Shown: positions 17,497 to 26,360, numbered from the stretch's first letter. The stretch: 64,000 bases of DNA from an uncultured SAR86 cluster bacterium (GCA_902623535.1 CACNUA010000003.1:1-64000), one strand, 5' to 3'. Notes: a model not told the origin generated them from the sequence alone. Numbers and translations are program-made.

Positions 17497-18663
17497 TTAT
17501 TTAAATGCTGATATACCAGTTTGAAAGTTACCTAAAATAAGAGAATGGACATCATGAGTTCCTTCATAAGTATTTACAGCTTCAAGGTTCATGGTATGCC
17601 TAATTACGTGATACTCATCAATCACTCCGTTGCCTCCATGCATATCACGTGCAGCTCTTGCAATATCTAATGCTTTTCCACAATTATTTCTTTTAACAAG
17701 TGAGATCATTTCTGGGATCATTTTATCCTCGTCCATTAATCTCCCAACTCTTAAGCTAGCCTGCAGTGCAAGAGTAATTTCAGACTGCATGTCTGCAAGC
17801 TTTTTTTGAATAAGTTGTTTGGCTGCTAAGGGTTCACCAAATTGATCACGATCAAGGGTGTACTGCCTAGCAGCCTTCCAGCAGAACTCTGCTGCCCCAA
17901 TAACCCCCCATGAAATACCGTATCTTGCTAAATTTAAGCACGAAAAGGGTCCTTTAAAACTTTGAACATTTGGAAGAAGTCTTTCATCAGGTATGAAAAG
18001 TTCGTCCATAAAGACTTGCCCTGTTGTTGATGCACGAAGAGCAAACTTACCCTCAAGTTTGGCAGTACTTATATTTTTATCATCTTTTTCTGCAATAAAA
18101 CCTCTCAGAATTCCTTGTTCATCTTTTGCCCATATGACAAAGATATCTGCTATTGGAGCATTCGTAATCCATGTCTTAGAGCCAGATAACTTATAACCAC
18201 CATCAACTTTTTTAGCAACAGTCTTCATGCTTCCTGGGTCTGAACCTGCATCCGGTTCTGTGAGGCCAAAACAACCAATTAACTTTCCTTTAGCCATTTC
18301 TGGTAGATACTTCTCTTTTTGATTATCTGAACCGAATTTATAAATTGCATACATCGAAAGCGAAGATTGAACACTCATTGCAGAGCGATAACTTGAATCG
18401 ACCCTTTCAATTTCTCTTGTAATCAAGCCATAAGCAACATAACTAATGCCTGCACAACCGTAACCTTGAATTGTAGGACCAAGCATTCCAAGATCACCAA
18501 GTTCATTATAAATTTCTCTATGAAACACCTCATCTCGATTAGCTTCAAGAATTCTAGGCATAAGCGAATTCTGACAATATTCGTGAATATTTCTCTGAAT
18601 AATTCTCTCCTCCTCAGAGAGCTGTTCGTCGAATAATAGAATGTCTTCCCAGTGATTTTGCAT
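17497..18663 (-). CDS. gcdH: Glutaryl-CoA dehydrogenase
   Basis: This 388-aa acyl-CoA dehydrogenase is very close to known GcdH proteins. It has [12 protein letters not shown], the [17 protein letters not shown] flavin loop, [31 protein letters not shown] and the catalytic glutamate in [15 protein letters not shown]. GcdH oxidises and decarboxylates glutaryl-CoA to crotonyl-CoA in lysine, tryptophan and aromatic or cyclic-acid breakdown. The start fits the family, but the ATG follows directly on the T-tract of the TBDR terminator and has no Shine-Dalgarno. Expression must come from read-through or a promoter overlapping the hairpin. The DDN-like gene is three bases downstream. Confidence 0.93.
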   Translation of the reverse strand: MQNHWEDILLFDEQLSEEERIIQRNIHEYCQNSLMPRILEANRDEVFHREIYNELGDLGMLGPTIQGYGCAGISYVAYGLITREIERVDSSYRSAMSVQSSLSMYAIYKFGSDNQKEKYLPEMAKGKLIGCFGLTEPDAGSDPGSMKTVAKKVDGGYKLSGSKTWITNAPIADIFVIWAKDEQGILRGFIAEKDDKNISTAKLEGKFALRASTTGQVFMDELFIPDERLLPNVQSFKGPFSCLNLARYGISWGVIGAAEFCWKAARQYTLDRDQFGEPLAAKQLIQKKLADMQSEITLALQASLRVGRLMDEDKMIPEMISLVKRNNCGKALDIARAARDMHGGNGVIDEYHVIRHTMNLEAVNTYEGTHDVHSLILGNFQTGISAFK

Positions 18664-18697
18664 AAAAAAAACCAGCTTATTAATACTAAGCTGGTTT
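18664..18697 (-). terminator. Rho-independent terminator of the 754-aa TBDR gene
   Basis: On the minus strand AAACCAGCTTA pairs with TAAGCTGGTTT across a seven-base loop and is followed by a run of T. It starts 15 bases after the TBDR stop. The last T of the tract is the base before the gcdH ATG, so the terminator occupies the entire leader of gcdH. Confidence 0.85.
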
Positions 18698-18711
18698 CAT
18701 AAAATTAAAAG

Positions 18712-20976
18712 TTAAAATTTATATCTAACATCAAATCCAACTGTTCTAGGTGCTCCATAATAATCAAGTGTTATCTGACCAAAACCAGGACCGAAGGGAA
18801 TATTGTTAACAATATAACTATTATCGGTTAAGTTTTTGATCCAGAAAGTTAGACTGATATTTTCTGCTGGATCTGTAAATAATCTTAGATCTGTTATTCC
18901 TCGTGAAGCTACATTAGTAAGAGCAGCCCTTGGATCATTTCCATTGTATGGAAAAATAGCATGCTCTGAAATCCTACTATGATCTAATCTCATTCTGTAT
19001 GGCCCAAAATCCTTTTCTAAAGAAACATATAAAGTATGATCAGGAGCATAAGGGAATTGCTCTAAAGCAAATCCATCACTTGCAACAGCACCGCCAGTAA
19101 ACTCGGCATCTAAACTACCATAATTAACCATCAGTTTGGTCGTATCATTTACATAAGCAGTTGTTTCAATCTCAATACCTGAGATATCTGCTGAATTATT
19201 AATTACTTCTGAAGCCGCAGCTGCATCCGCAGTGAAATAAGAAATTTGCATATCTTCATGCTCATTATCAAAGTATGCAACATTAACCATCACACGATTA
19301 TCTAAATATCTTCCCTTGAATCCAATTTCAGTGGATTGAACTGTTTCAGGTGCATAAGGTGTGGATGCTGCAAATGGGTTAGAGCTTTCAGCATTAAATC
19401 CACCAGCCTTAAATCCATCAGCTACTTTAAAATACATATTTGCAGATTCACTAATATCATGAGAAACAATGAATGTTCCCGTTGTATCATCAAAACTACC
19501 TTCACCAGAAGCAGAGATTAATCCAACATACTCTTTAAAGCCCTCTTTATCTTCATCGGTGCTTCTTACACCAACGGTAACATTTGTTTTATCTGTTACT
19601 GCAAGGTCAAATTGAGCATAAATAGCGGTGCTATCTCCACTACCTGAATAATTTTGCACAATATTAGTTCCCCCTCCGAAAAATAATTGAGGGTTTGAAG
19701 TATAAGCATCATCTTTTAGCGCATAATATCCTAATACATAGTTAAGATTACCTCTTTCGCCAGTTAACTGAAGTTCAAAAGTTTCTGATGTATAGTCAGT
19801 AAATCTAGAAGTATTAGCGATAGGGAAAGGCCCTCCATCAAGATCTAAGTTATCAGACCATTCAGTATCTCTTCTTGCTAGGATTGCTTTTACAGTTCCT
19901 AGGTTAGTGTCTCGTGAATAAGTTAATGCAACACCACTTACCTCCGATTTTTCAAAAACTGCTTCATTGACATGAGCCACTTTAGCTCTGCCCTTGGAAG
20001 TGTAAAGTTCAATCGGCCATAATTTTAATCCACCAGTTGCAGGAGAGGCACCAACGCCAAATGCTGCACTCCAGTTTGGAATTGTGTATCCAAGTTGTGC
20101 AAATGGGGGTGTATTACTTTGATCATTATAGTCAACAGACAAATCAAATGAACTGTTATCAGTATCTCTTGCTATAGTAAATCTAAAGCCATGAGAATTA
20201 ATAGTATCTAACTCGTTAACAGTTGGATCTGCAGATGGAACAACACCTTGTGCGCCACCAAAGGGACCAGGAGCATTATGAACATATCCATCCCGCTCTT
20301 TACTATTTACTACTAATTTACCGTAAGTACCATCGCCAATTTCAAAATCAGTAGTAAACTGAGCCTGAGTAAGACCATAATTTCCGAGAGTTAGCTTTGT
20401 CTCTACACCAGAACCGTTTGGTCTTTGTGAAATTAAATTTATAGCACCACCAAGAGTATTTCTTCCGTACAAAGTTCCTTGCGGACCTCTTAGAATCTCA
20501 ACTCTTTCTAAGTCAACTACATCAAAAATGGCTCCTTGTGTTTTTCCAAGATATACACCATCTAGGTAAACTCCAACGGTCGGTTCCCATGTAATAGCTG
20601 GATTAATTGTAACGCCACCACGCATCGCTATAGTAGCTGATGTGTTATTTGATGGAGTTTCAACTAACATGACATTAGGTGAGATACCTGCCATATCAAC
20701 TACATTTTTAATATCTAAGTCTTCAATAGTCGATGCAGTAATTGCTGTTAGTGCGATTGGAGTGTCTTGAAGAGATTGTTCTCTTTTTTGGGCTGTAACA
20801 ACCACTTCCTCGATGCCGCCCGCGGATCGTACTTCCATGCTTTGCTCAGTCATTGCACGAGTTTGATCATTTCTTTGACTTGCGTTTTCAGACTGAACAG
20901 CTCCTACAGGCTCATCAGCTAATAAAGTAAAACAAGCAATAAGTAAAAATGAAAAAAAGTAATTTTTATAATTCAT
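18712..20976 (-). CDS. TonB-dependent outer-membrane receptor (754 aa)
   Basis: A signal peptide (about residues 1-26) is followed by a roughly 30-residue polar spacer, a TonB-box-like IEEVVVTAQKR, and a plug domain with RVEILRGPQGTLYGRNTLGGAIN. A 22-strand barrel ends in an aromatic residue (RYKF). The architecture is that of the FyuA/siderophore-like TBDR class, which in marine bacteria often imports organic substrates. A strong Shine-Dalgarno (TAGGGGA) sits five bases before the ATG. It has its own terminator. Position beside gcdH and the P450 cluster suggests an organic substrate; this is inference. Confidence 0.9.
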   Translation of the reverse strand: MNYKNYFFSFLLIACFTLLADEPVGAVQSENASQRNDQTRAMTEQSMEVRSAGGIEEVVVTAQKREQSLQDTPIALTAITASTIEDLDIKNVVDMAGISPNVMLVETPSNNTSATIAMRGGVTINPAITWEPTVGVYLDGVYLGKTQGAIFDVVDLERVEILRGPQGTLYGRNTLGGAINLISQRPNGSGVETKLTLGNYGLTQAQFTTDFEIGDGTYGKLVVNSKERDGYVHNAPGPFGGAQGVVPSADPTVNELDTINSHGFRFTIARDTDNSSFDLSVDYNDQSNTPPFAQLGYTIPNWSAAFGVGASPATGGLKLWPIELYTSKGRAKVAHVNEAVFEKSEVSGVALTYSRDTNLGTVKAILARRDTEWSDNLDLDGGPFPIANTSRFTDYTSETFELQLTGERGNLNYVLGYYALKDDAYTSNPQLFFGGGTNIVQNYSGSGDSTAIYAQFDLAVTDKTNVTVGVRSTDEDKEGFKEYVGLISASGEGSFDDTTGTFIVSHDISESANMYFKVADGFKAGGFNAESSNPFAASTPYAPETVQSTEIGFKGRYLDNRVMVNVAYFDNEHEDMQISYFTADAAAASEVINNSADISGIEIETTAYVNDTTKLMVNYGSLDAEFTGGAVASDGFALEQFPYAPDHTLYVSLEKDFGPYRMRLDHSRISEHAIFPYNGNDPRAALTNVASRGITDLRLFTDPAENISLTFWIKNLTDNSYIVNNIPFGPGFGQITLDYYGAPRTVGFDVRYKF

Positions 20977-21007
20977 AATTGTCCCCTAATAAATAAAATA
21001 AATTAAA

Positions 21008-21241
21008 TTAAATTTTCACAATGAGTATTATGCCATATCTTTGAAAATCATAGTCAATTCCATTACTTCTGAGAGATATAGCGCAAATATCCATCATCTT
21101 TTTGCTGTTTCCACAAATTATCTTTAGTGGTAGCTCATCCTGAAATCTATAACAAAAATCTATCAGCTGTGACTCAACATAATTATGACGAACACCATGC
21201 AGGTCAAGGCATCTAATTCCACTTTCCTCAAAGGTTTTCAT
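21008..21241 (-). CDS. Small Smr-domain-like protein (77 aa)
   Basis: The protein contains CLDLHGVRHNYVESQLIDF, the LDLHG signature of Smr domains. It then has LKIICGNSKKMMDICAISLRSNGIDY, which fits the second half of the domain, although the usual GxG loop reads CGNS. Smr domains are nucleases or nucleic-acid binders, and MutS2 and YdaL carry them fused to other domains; here the domain stands almost alone. The ATG is 16 bases from the divergent P450 start and has no clear Shine-Dalgarno. Catalytic competence is uncertain. Confidence 0.65.
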   Translation of the reverse strand: MKTFEESGIRCLDLHGVRHNYVESQLIDFCYRFQDELPLKIICGNSKKMMDICAISLRSNGIDYDFQRYGIILIVKI

Positions 21242-21245
21242 ACTT

Positions 21246-21251
21246 TATGAT
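21246..21251 (+). promoter_or_regulatory. Candidate -10 (TATGAT) for leaderless P450 transcript
   Basis: TATGAT ends six bases before the P450 ATG inside the 16-bp spacer shared with the divergent Smr gene. Transcription would then start at or next to the A of the ATG. No good -35 is seen, and no Shine-Dalgarno precedes the start. Confidence 0.35.
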
Positions 21252-21257
21252 GTTGTT

Positions 21258-22493
21258 ATGATTAACATAGATGAGCTAACAGTAGACCATTTTTTTGATC
21301 CATCATCAAAGAATTTCATAGATGATCCAAAACCCACTATTGAAAAATTAGTTAAAGAATTTCCTATCGCTAGGTTTAATGCATGGTCAGCATGGTTAGT
21401 TACAGGTAATAAAAATATTACAAACTGTTTACTGGATAGAAGGCTATCAACTGACTTTAATCTCTGGGAGCATGCTCCACCAAAAAAAGAGCTTGCAGAT
21501 ATGGATGCTTTTGAAAAGCTAATGAATAATAATTTATTCTTTTTAAATAGGTCCAATCACCTAAGACTTAGAAAGCTTGCATTGCCTGCATTTTCACCAC
21601 GCATTATGGAGCAGATGAAGGTTAGATTTACAAAGTTAGTTAAGGAAAGATTTGATGAAATTGGTAAGCCTAAAAAATTTAATTTTGCCACCGAAATTGC
21701 AGAAATTATTCCGACCCAAGCTATTGCAAGTTTAGTAGGCATCCCTAGAGATAAATTTCCAATATTTGATTCGCTTGCTTATGGAGTGGTAAGAGGCATC
21801 AATCCAATGCTAACACCCCAAGAGAGAGCTGAAGCAATCGAAGGGGTACCTGCTGGTTTAGATCTACTTAACGAGCTTATTGATGAAAAGAGAAAGAATC
21901 CATCTGATGATTTTTTATCTACTCTTATTACGGCAGAAGAAGATGGCGATAAACTGTCTAACTGGGAAATGTGCGCACTAATCGGTGCGGTTTTAGGAGC
22001 TGGATCTGATACTGCAGTTGATTTACACAGTTATTTAATTAGGGCTTTATTATCTCATCCTGATCAACTAGCTGAATTAAAAAATGACGAAAGCTTAATT
22101 CAAAATGCTATTTCAGAGACTCTACGGTACGAATCGTCTGGTAAAACAGGTTTAGCAAGGTATGCATCTGAGGACCTTGAGATTCTCGGTGTTAATGTAA
22201 AAAAGGGTGAGATGGTACAACTGATAACTAGTACTGCTGGGTTAGATCCAAATGCTTACGAAAACGCAAATACTTTTAATATTCACAGAAGTCATGACAA
22301 AAGTATAAGTTTTGGTCAAGGTCCTCATTACTGCATTGGGGTTACATTGGTAAGATCTCAAACGGAAGTTATGCTCAAAGAGCTATTTTCAAGGTTTCCT
22401 GATTTAAGCCTTTCTGGAAAAATGGATTATGACTACAAACATCACAACGCAAGAAGAATGACGATTCTTGAAGTAGAAACTAATCTCAACTAA
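21258..22493 (+). CDS. Cytochrome P450
   Basis: This 411-aa soluble bacterial P450 has the I-helix oxygen-binding motif GAGSDTAVD (about residue 250), the K-helix ExxR (ETLRYES) and the haem loop FGQGPHYCIG with the cysteine thiolate ligand. It would hydroxylate a hydrophobic substrate using a ferredoxin/reductase pair, which I do not see nearby. The size and motifs resemble CYP families acting on terpenoids, steroids or fatty acids. The gene ends in a four-base overlap with the convergent SDR gene. With the Rieske-like, SDR and OYE genes it suggests a multi-step oxidation pathway. Confidence 0.93.
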   Translation: MINIDELTVDHFFDPSSKNFIDDPKPTIEKLVKEFPIARFNAWSAWLVTGNKNITNCLLDRRLSTDFNLWEHAPPKKELADMDAFEKLMNNNLFFLNRSNHLRLRKLALPAFSPRIMEQMKVRFTKLVKERFDEIGKPKKFNFATEIAEIIPTQAIASLVGIPRDKFPIFDSLAYGVVRGINPMLTPQERAEAIEGVPAGLDLLNELIDEKRKNPSDDFLSTLITAEEDGDKLSNWEMCALIGAVLGAGSDTAVDLHSYLIRALLSHPDQLAELKNDESLIQNAISETLRYESSGKTGLARYASEDLEILGVNVKKGEMVQLITSTAGLDPNAYENANTFNIHRSHDKSISFGQGPHYCIGVTLVRSQTEVMLKELFSRFPDLSLSGKMDYDYKHHNARRMTILEVETNLN

Positions 22494-23368
22494 AAGATAT
22501 TTGGATTAGGTAAATCTCCTCTGCTCAAAATAGAGTCAACCCTGTCTTTAAAAGCTTGTTCTGATTTCTCATTTGCGGGGTTAATCCAATACTTGCCTTC
22601 CCTAAGTTCAGCCAAGCAAAATTTAGCCACTTCTTCAGGAGTGGTTGTTTCCATTTCGACGCCCATTGATTTCATCATATCAACCATATCCTCAACGGAA
22701 GAAATTGGATGCTCCGGGGCGTTTGGATCTCTGGCTAAATCATCTGGTCTATTTCTTTCTGCAGAAAAAAGATTGGTTCTAACTGTATGGGGTCCTGGGA
22801 ATAGGATAGATACTTTTATATTACTTTCCGATTGATCTAATTGAAGCTTTAAGACCTCACTGATACTTGAAACTGCGGCTTTTGATGAGGTGTATATCGG
22901 AGTACTTGGAAGGTTAATAAATGCGCCATTACCTGAACAAGTATTTATAACATTTGCTTCTTTTCCATGACTTAACATATCAGGTATGAAAGCCTGCAAA
23001 CCATGAACAATACCCATAACATTAACCCCGTAAGCCCAATTCCAATCATTAGGGTTAGTATCCCAAATGGATTGTAATTCAGCTGGTGCAACACCAGCGT
23101 TGTTAAAGAGCATTTGAACATCGCCGACTTCAGAGGTGACAAATTTATTGAGCGCGACCATTGATTCATGATCGGACACATCTGCTTGTTTAATGTGAAC
23201 AGATGAGCCTTCTTTTTCTAAGTTGGTCCTTGCAGATTCGAGCGCAGAGGATTCAATGTCACTCAAAACTACTTTCGCTCCTTCTTTTGCTAGAGCAGCA
23301 CCAATTGCATAGCCTACGCCGGAGGCTCCACCGGTAATTACAGCAACCTTATCTTTGAAGTTAGACAT
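22490..23368 (-). CDS. Short-chain dehydrogenase/reductase
   Basis: This 292-aa classical SDR has the cofactor motif TGGASGVG (about residues 13-20), NNAG (about 89) and the catalytic Ser-Tyr-Lys set in NTCSGNG and YTSSKAAV. The acidic residue after the second strand (SDIES) favours NAD over NADP, but this is a weak indicator. It would interconvert an alcohol and a ketone. It follows the ADC-like gene by four bases in the same operon and faces the P450 convergently. It may oxidise the alcohol made by the P450; that link is inferred. Confidence 0.9.
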   Translation of the reverse strand: MSNFKDKVAVITGGASGVGYAIGAALAKEGAKVVLSDIESSALESARTNLEKEGSSVHIKQADVSDHESMVALNKFVTSEVGDVQMLFNNAGVAPAELQSIWDTNPNDWNWAYGVNVMGIVHGLQAFIPDMLSHGKEANVINTCSGNGAFINLPSTPIYTSSKAAVSSISEVLKLQLDQSESNIKVSILFPGPHTVRTNLFSAERNRPDDLARDPNAPEHPISSVEDMVDMMKSMGVEMETTTPEEVAKFCLAELREGKYWINPANEKSEQAFKDRVDSILSRGDLPNPNIF

Positions 23369-23372
23369 TTAA

Positions 23373-24137
23373 TCAGCCGTCGTATCTTGAATGCATGAAT
23401 GGAATGTAGCCCATAGGGTCCACCTCTTGCATCACAGATGCATTGCTTGAAGATGAGCCCTCCTCCCATGTCATTGATACCATCTCTTCAACCGGAAGGT
23501 CAACAACTGGATCAACTGGAGACTCTCGCAAGGTAAGCTCGCCATCTAGATTCAAGTTAACTGTTTGCTTTCGGTGCATATCTATTTTGACGAGCAATGG
23601 ATTTTGATCGCAAACTTTATTTTGCTCACATGATGGGAAAACTTTAAAACAAAAAACTTGATCAGTGAATGATGAGGTTTCAGCCTCATCTTTTACACTT
23701 CCATTAAACTCAATATATTTAATGCCATGCCTTTCAACACTCGCATGACATGAATCTCCATCTTTGCTTGCTTCGACATTTGCAATCTTTTTAGGTTCAC
23801 CATAGGTTTCTCTACCGCCCACAACAACGCCTTCCCCTTCCATCGGCATTGTGATTTCATAAATACCTTCCATATCTTTGTATTTGCAGTTGACACCAAA
23901 AGTCGCGGCACCAAACTCAAGACCATCATGCAAATCGACGAATACTCGGGACATTACAATTCTTACCATTGGGTCATCAGCAACAGTTAAAGGTGCTGGG
24001 ATGAGTTGTTCAATGAGACCTGGTGTAGTTTTATAAAAAACTTTTACAGCTTGCATTGTTGCATCAAAAAACTCTAAATTATTTTCAGCTGCTTCTTGAA
24101 GTTCAGCTGGTGTTTTTACATATCTTAATGTTGCCAT
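23373..24137 (-). CDS. Acetoacetate decarboxylase-family protein
   Basis: The protein has the ADC-family core, including GRETYGEPKKIANV, where the second-shell and Schiff-base lysines of acetoacetate decarboxylase (the PKK pair) are retained. The ORF track starts at 24176, but the ATG at 24137 has AAGGAT eight bases upstream and begins MATLRYVKTPAELQ, giving 254 aa. ADC-like proteins decarboxylate beta-keto acids or catalyse related aldol/hydration chemistry. It precedes the SDR gene in one operon and is divergent from the Rieske-like gene, so it belongs to the same accessory set. The substrate is unknown. Confidence 0.82.
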   Translation of the reverse strand: MATLRYVKTPAELQEAAENNLEFFDATMQAVKVFYKTTPGLIEQLIPAPLTVADDPMVRIVMSRVFVDLHDGLEFGAATFGVNCKYKDMEGIYEITMPMEGEGVVVGGRETYGEPKKIANVEASKDGDSCHASVERHGIKYIEFNGSVKDEAETSSFTDQVFCFKVFPSCEQNKVCDQNPLLVKIDMHRKQTVNLNLDGELTLRESPVDPVVDLPVEEMVSMTWEEGSSSSNASVMQEVDPMGYIPFMHSRYDG

Positions 24138-24196
24138 ATCTTTTATCCTTTTTGATTTACCTGATATCATAACCAATTATCTAAAGGAATTTAAAT

Positions 24197-25201
24197 ATGC
24201 CAAAACAAGAATTTCCGTTTCCTATGCCAAATGGTTGGTTTTGTGTCAGCAGATCTGACGAAATAAAGGCTGGCGAACTTAAAAATATAAAATTTTGCGA
24301 GAATGATGTTGCTGCATTTAGAACTGAAAGTGGGATAGCTGCTGTACTAGATGCTTATTGCGGTTATTCAGGTATCAATATAGCTTTATGTGGAGAGGTT
24401 ATAGAAGAAGCACTATATTGTTCAAAGACAGGAATTAAATGGAGTACTGATGGTTCTTGTATTGATATAGATGATGACTCGCTTACTCCTGAATCAGCGA
24501 AAGATATTAAAATATTTAATTATCCAGTTGTAGAGATGAATGGTTTTATTTGGGCTTGGCATCATTTGCTGAAAGAAAAACCATACTTTGAGTTGCCAAT
24601 GCTTGATGGCTTTAATGGTGACAATGAAAAATGGGGAAAGGTTTATCACTACGAATATAAGATCAATACTGTTCTTCAAGAAATTGCAGAAAATGATGTA
24701 GATCAAGCTCATTTTCCAAAAGTGCATGGCTCACCATCGTTACCTGAAACTGAGGCTATCGTTGATGGTATTTACAGAAAAACCATAGCTGAAACTCTCA
24801 TGGATCCAAATAATGATAGTGTTTCTGAGGAATTTAAAGTTGAAGATCAGGGAATGTTTACAACTACTTTCACTAGAGAGTCTTGGGGTCTTGGTTGTGT
24901 TGGGTTGCATATGGTAAATCTTCCTCCCTCAGGCGGAGAATTTATTATGGTTAATGCATCCTGCCCGGTTGATAACAAAAATTCAATTTTAAGATGGTCA
25001 ATGCGAGTCTCTAAAGATATTGAAGATGAGCTTGGTATGGCAATCATAGATGGCATTGCTAATGGTGTTTTAGATGATATGCCAATATGGGATAACAAAA
25101 GCTATGTAGCAAACCCAATACTCTGTGATGGAGATGGTCCGATAAATAAGTTTAGAAAATGGGTAAGTCAGTTTTACTCTGAAGTCCCAGATACTGCATA
25201 A
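24197..25201 (+). CDS. KshA/Neverland-like Rieske oxygenase homologue with degenerate Rieske site
   Basis: This 334-aa protein aligns with the catalytic subunit plan of 3-ketosteroid 9-alpha-hydroxylase-type oxygenases. The N-terminal Rieske region keeps both cysteines (Cys55, Cys75, the usual 20 apart). Both histidine ligands are replaced: CxH reads CGY (Tyr57) and CxxH reads CSKT (Thr78). The mononuclear iron site looks intact, with ENDVDQAHFPKVH (Asp169, His172, His177) and Asp293/294 in LDDMPIW. The C-terminal DGPINKFRKWVSQFY block fits KshA. A normal [2Fe-2S] Rieske cluster is unlikely, so electron delivery or the reaction must differ. AAAGGA eight bases before the ATG supports the start. 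Confidence 0.85.
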   Translation: MPKQEFPFPMPNGWFCVSRSDEIKAGELKNIKFCENDVAAFRTESGIAAVLDAYCGYSGINIALCGEVIEEALYCSKTGIKWSTDGSCIDIDDDSLTPESAKDIKIFNYPVVEMNGFIWAWHHLLKEKPYFELPMLDGFNGDNEKWGKVYHYEYKINTVLQEIAENDVDQAHFPKVHGSPSLPETEAIVDGIYRKTIAETLMDPNNDSVSEEFKVEDQGMFTTTFTRESWGLGCVGLHMVNLPPSGGEFIMVNASCPVDNKNSILRWSMRVSKDIEDELGMAIIDGIANGVLDDMPIWDNKSYVANPILCDGDGPINKFRKWVSQFYSEVPDTA

Positions 25202-25204
25202 AAT

Positions 25205-25786
25205 TTGGCAAAAGTTCATTTCTTTTATTCGACCATGAATGCGGGTAAATCTACTGCCCTCCTTCAATCAAACTATAACTACAATGAGAGAGGCATGGAT
25301 ACGTTGCTCTTTCTTCCTAAAGTAGATGCAGATGCAAATGAAAATAAGATTCACTCAAGAATTGGTTTGATTGCTGATGCGATTTCAGTAGACACTAATT
25401 TTGATTTTTTTGAGTATGTTCAAAACTCTAAAAATAATAAGAAGGTCGATGCAATATTAATTGATGAAGTTCAATTTCTTACAAAAGATCAGGTTAGGCA
25501 AATTTGTAAGATAAGCGATACTCTAAATATTCCATCAATGTGTTATGGAATCAGAACTGATTTTAGGGGAGAACTCTTTGAGGGAAGCTCAGAACTACTT
25601 GCACTTGCAGATAATTTGATTGAGCTAAAAACTGTTTGCGACTGTGGAAGAAAGGCAACTATGGTAGTTCGGCTTAATGAATCTGGTAATGTGATTACTG
25701 CAGGTAAAAAAATTCAGATTGGTGGAAATGATACTTACAAAGTTTTTTGTAGAAAACACTTCAGGGAATTAACTAACTTAATTTAA
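25205..25786 (+). CDS. tdk: Thymidine kinase (type II)
   Basis: This 193-aa enzyme has the P-loop YSTMNAGKST, Walker B ILIDEVQFL, the FRGELFEGS lid/thymidine region, and a zinc-binding CDCG pair with a C-terminal CRKH. It phosphorylates thymidine for salvage of DNA building blocks. It starts with TTG three bases after the stop of the Rieske-like gene and lacks its own Shine-Dalgarno, so translational coupling is likely. The 3' end overlaps the convergent SnoaL-like gene by four bases. It appears to be a housekeeping gene riding in an accessory cluster. Confidence 0.93.
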   Translation: MAKVHFFYSTMNAGKSTALLQSNYNYNERGMDTLLFLPKVDADANENKIHSRIGLIADAISVDTNFDFFEYVQNSKNNKKVDAILIDEVQFLTKDQVRQICKISDTLNIPSMCYGIRTDFRGELFEGSSELLALADNLIELKTVCDCGRKATMVVRLNESGNVITAGKKIQIGGNDTYKVFCRKHFRELTNLI

Positions 25787-26328
25787 GTCCTGTGCCCTCT
25801 TTTAAAACTTTTTAAATGCAAATATAAAGGATCCGTGAGGTCTGAGGTTCCAATATTTGCTCCTTTGATCATTGGATGTTCAAGATTAACTTCTGAGGGT
25901 TCGTTTACATAAACCCAGTCCGCATCTACCACCCTTTTAGAAAATTTCCAGACTCCTTTTCTTTTTTCATATTTATCAAAATATCTCCCCCCAATGAGAA
26001 CATCATAACCTTGAGATTCATCTTTTACTTTGTGGAAAGCAATAATATAAGTCTCTCCTTCTGCCTTGTTACCATTTAACTTAATATTATGGGTTGTTAC
26101 ATTGTGATGAAGGATTGCCATGTTGCTTTGTATTTCTGGAAGCATATCAATAAAATCCATGGCTTTACCTCTAAAAAATGAACCATGATCATCCTCAGCA
26201 TCTTCATGATATAGAGATCGCATGAGTTCATGATCATGCCTATCGGCTGCCTGACAATAAAGATTTACAAGCTCTTTTATTGCTTCTTTATCAATTAATG
26301 TTCTTATTTCTTCGTTTAAATCTTCCAT
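25783..26328 (-). CDS. SnoaL-like / NTF2-fold protein
   Basis: This 181-aa protein has the NTF2-like cone fold typical of SnoaL-type polyketide cyclases and ring-hydroxylase small subunits. KEAIKELVNLYCQAADRHD is the leading helix, followed by RSLYHEDAEDDHG and FRGKAMDF. HHNVTTHNIKLNGNKAEGETYIIAFHK is a strand pair. Relatives include steroid delta-isomerase-like and dehydratase enzymes. AGGA nine bases before the ATG supports the start. Its position between the Rieske-like gene and the OYE suggests a role as isomerase, hydratase or oxygenase partner, but the activity cannot be read out. Confidence 0.72.
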   Translation of the reverse strand: MEDLNEEIRTLIDKEAIKELVNLYCQAADRHDHELMRSLYHEDAEDDHGSFFRGKAMDFIDMLPEIQSNMAILHHNVTTHNIKLNGNKAEGETYIIAFHKVKDESQGYDVLIGGRYFDKYEKRKGVWKFSKRVVDADWVYVNEPSEVNLEHPMIKGANIGTSDLTDPLYLHLKSFKRGHRT

Positions 26329-26360
26329 AATAGTTGTCCTAAATAGTTAGTCCTATAGGC

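Noticed and set aside
20991-21012. AAATAAATTAAATTAAATT-like low-complexity run before the 754-aa TBDR gene
   Set aside because: It is simple AT-rich sequence that also contains the stop of the Smr gene; no repeat unit is precise enough to call.
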